DNA of 6,398 nt, from assembly GCA_025054905.1 (NCBI GenBank), contig JANWZF010000123.1, forward strand, positions 1 to 6,398, in the 5' to 3' direction. Positions 5,852 through 6,398 of this stretch are shown piece after piece; position 1 is the first letter of the stretch, and every line of letters starts with the position of its first letter. A program made the position numbers and the translations under genes. The notes below the pieces were generated by a model that searched no databases, was not told where the DNA came from, and saw nothing but the letters and a program-made list of their open reading frames with translations. This DNA is from Tepidimonas sp. (GTDB lineage: Bacteria > Pseudomonadota > Gammaproteobacteria > Burkholderiales > Burkholderiaceae_C).

Positions 5852-6398
5852 TCAGACGGACGCCCCGCGCGCCCCTTGGCGCAGCAGCTCGCGCGCGGCG
5901 CGCTCGCCCAGCGCGCGCGCCGCCTGCAGCGTGCCAACCTCCTCTTGCACGCTGGTGGTGCACAGCGGGGCCGTGGTTTCGGCATCGCCCCACGCCGCGT
6001 GCAGCGTCAGCAGCGCGCTCGTGCCGGGGGTTGCGGGCGGCACGCCGGCCCAACTGGCATGGGCCGCCAGCGGCACCGAGCAACTGCCCCCCAGCGCGCG
6101 CGAGACGGCCCGCTCGGCCTCCACCGCGCACCAGGTCGGCCAATCCGCCAGCGGTGCCAGCACCGCGGCCACGTCCGCCCGCGCTTGCAGCACCTCCAAA
6201 CCCAGCGCCCCCTGCCCGGCGGCAGGCAGCATCTCCTGAGGATCGAACAGATGGCGAATGCGCTGCTGCAGACCCAGACGCTTCAGACCCGCCGCCGCCA
6301 GCACGATCGCGTGGTACTGCCCCTCGTCGAGCTTGCGCAGCCGGGTGTCGAGGTTGCCGCGCAGCGGCTCGATGCGCACGTCGTCGCGCCCGCAGTCG
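5852..6398 (-). CDS. hemC: Hydroxymethylbilane synthase (porphobilinogen deaminase), 5' end missing
   Basis: HemC (EC 2.5.1.61) joins four porphobilinogen molecules into hydroxymethylbilane on a covalently held dipyrromethane cofactor. The window holds the last 181 residues of an enzyme normally about 310 long; the N-terminus lies beyond the right edge. Visible landmarks include EPLRGNLDTRLRKLDEGQYH, whose arginines bind substrate carboxylates, followed by AIVLAAAGLKRLG and LPAAGQGALGLE. LGGSCSVPLAAHA contains the cofactor-attaching cysteine, codon at 6082-6080. The C-terminal domain ends in GERAARELLRQGARGASV, also typical. A His follows Gln-Tyr in the KLDEGQYHA segment, where the E. coli enzyme has Asp; this is a mild variation. 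All expected catalytic features in the visible part are intact. It is the first visible gene of the hem cluster; the promoter is outside the window. Confidence 0.96.
   Translation of the reverse strand, partial: DCGRDDVRIEPLRGNLDTRLRKLDEGQYHAIVLAAAGLKRLGLQQRIRHLFDPQEMLPAAGQGALGLEVLQARADVAAVLAPLADWPTWCAVEAERAVSRALGGSCSVPLAAHASWAGVPPATPGTSALLTLHAAWGDAETTAPLCTTSVQEEVGTLQAARALGERAARELLRQGARGASV

Overview
The window is GC-rich, densely coded chromosomal DNA from what looks like a betaproteobacterium. The likely order is Burkholderiales, possibly a Comamonadaceae-type lineage. This rests on the hemC-hemD-hemX-hemY gene order, the EI24-type membrane protein next to a MoaB/CinA-domain gene, and the sequence style of the DUF2062 protein and alpha/beta hydrolase. 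The genus cannot be fixed from the sequence alone. No rRNA, tRNA, insertion sequence, CRISPR array or phage gene was seen, and no stretch longer than 70 bases lacks a gene.

Layout from left to right. Positions 1-1131 (minus strand) hold the 5' part of a molybdopterin-binding (MoaB/CinA-type) domain gene, preceded by an EI24-family multi-spanning membrane protein gene. The two overlap by 14 bases and are probably translationally coupled. A 36-base divergent spacer follows. Positions 1168-2645 (plus strand) hold an alpha/beta hydrolase with a complete catalytic triad and then a DUF2062 small membrane protein, 68 bases apart. Positions 2662-6398 (minus strand) hold the tetrapyrrole cluster. Read in its own direction this is hemC (3' part only), hemD, hemX and hemY. 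It converges on the DUF2062 gene with only 16 bases between stop codons.

How the genes work together. HemC polymerises four porphobilinogens into hydroxymethylbilane, and HemD cyclises this to uroporphyrinogen III, the precursor of heme, siroheme and cobalamin. HemX and HemY are inner-membrane proteins encoded downstream with no proven catalytic step. Family knowledge suggests they act in organising or regulating late heme synthesis. Junctions are tight: an 11-base gap between hemC and hemD, a 4-base GTGA overlap between hemD and hemX, and a 42-base gap with a strong Shine-Dalgarno before a GTG start for hemY. This fits one polycistronic unit whose promoter lies beyond the right edge.

The window reads as ordinary core-genome content. 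I found no convincing sign of a new system. The points most worth a second look are the split hemD/hemX junction, the overlapping EI24/MoaB-domain pair, and the conserved hydrolase of unknown substrate. Many long open frames lie opposite the real genes, but they are low-complexity products of high GC content and were rejected.
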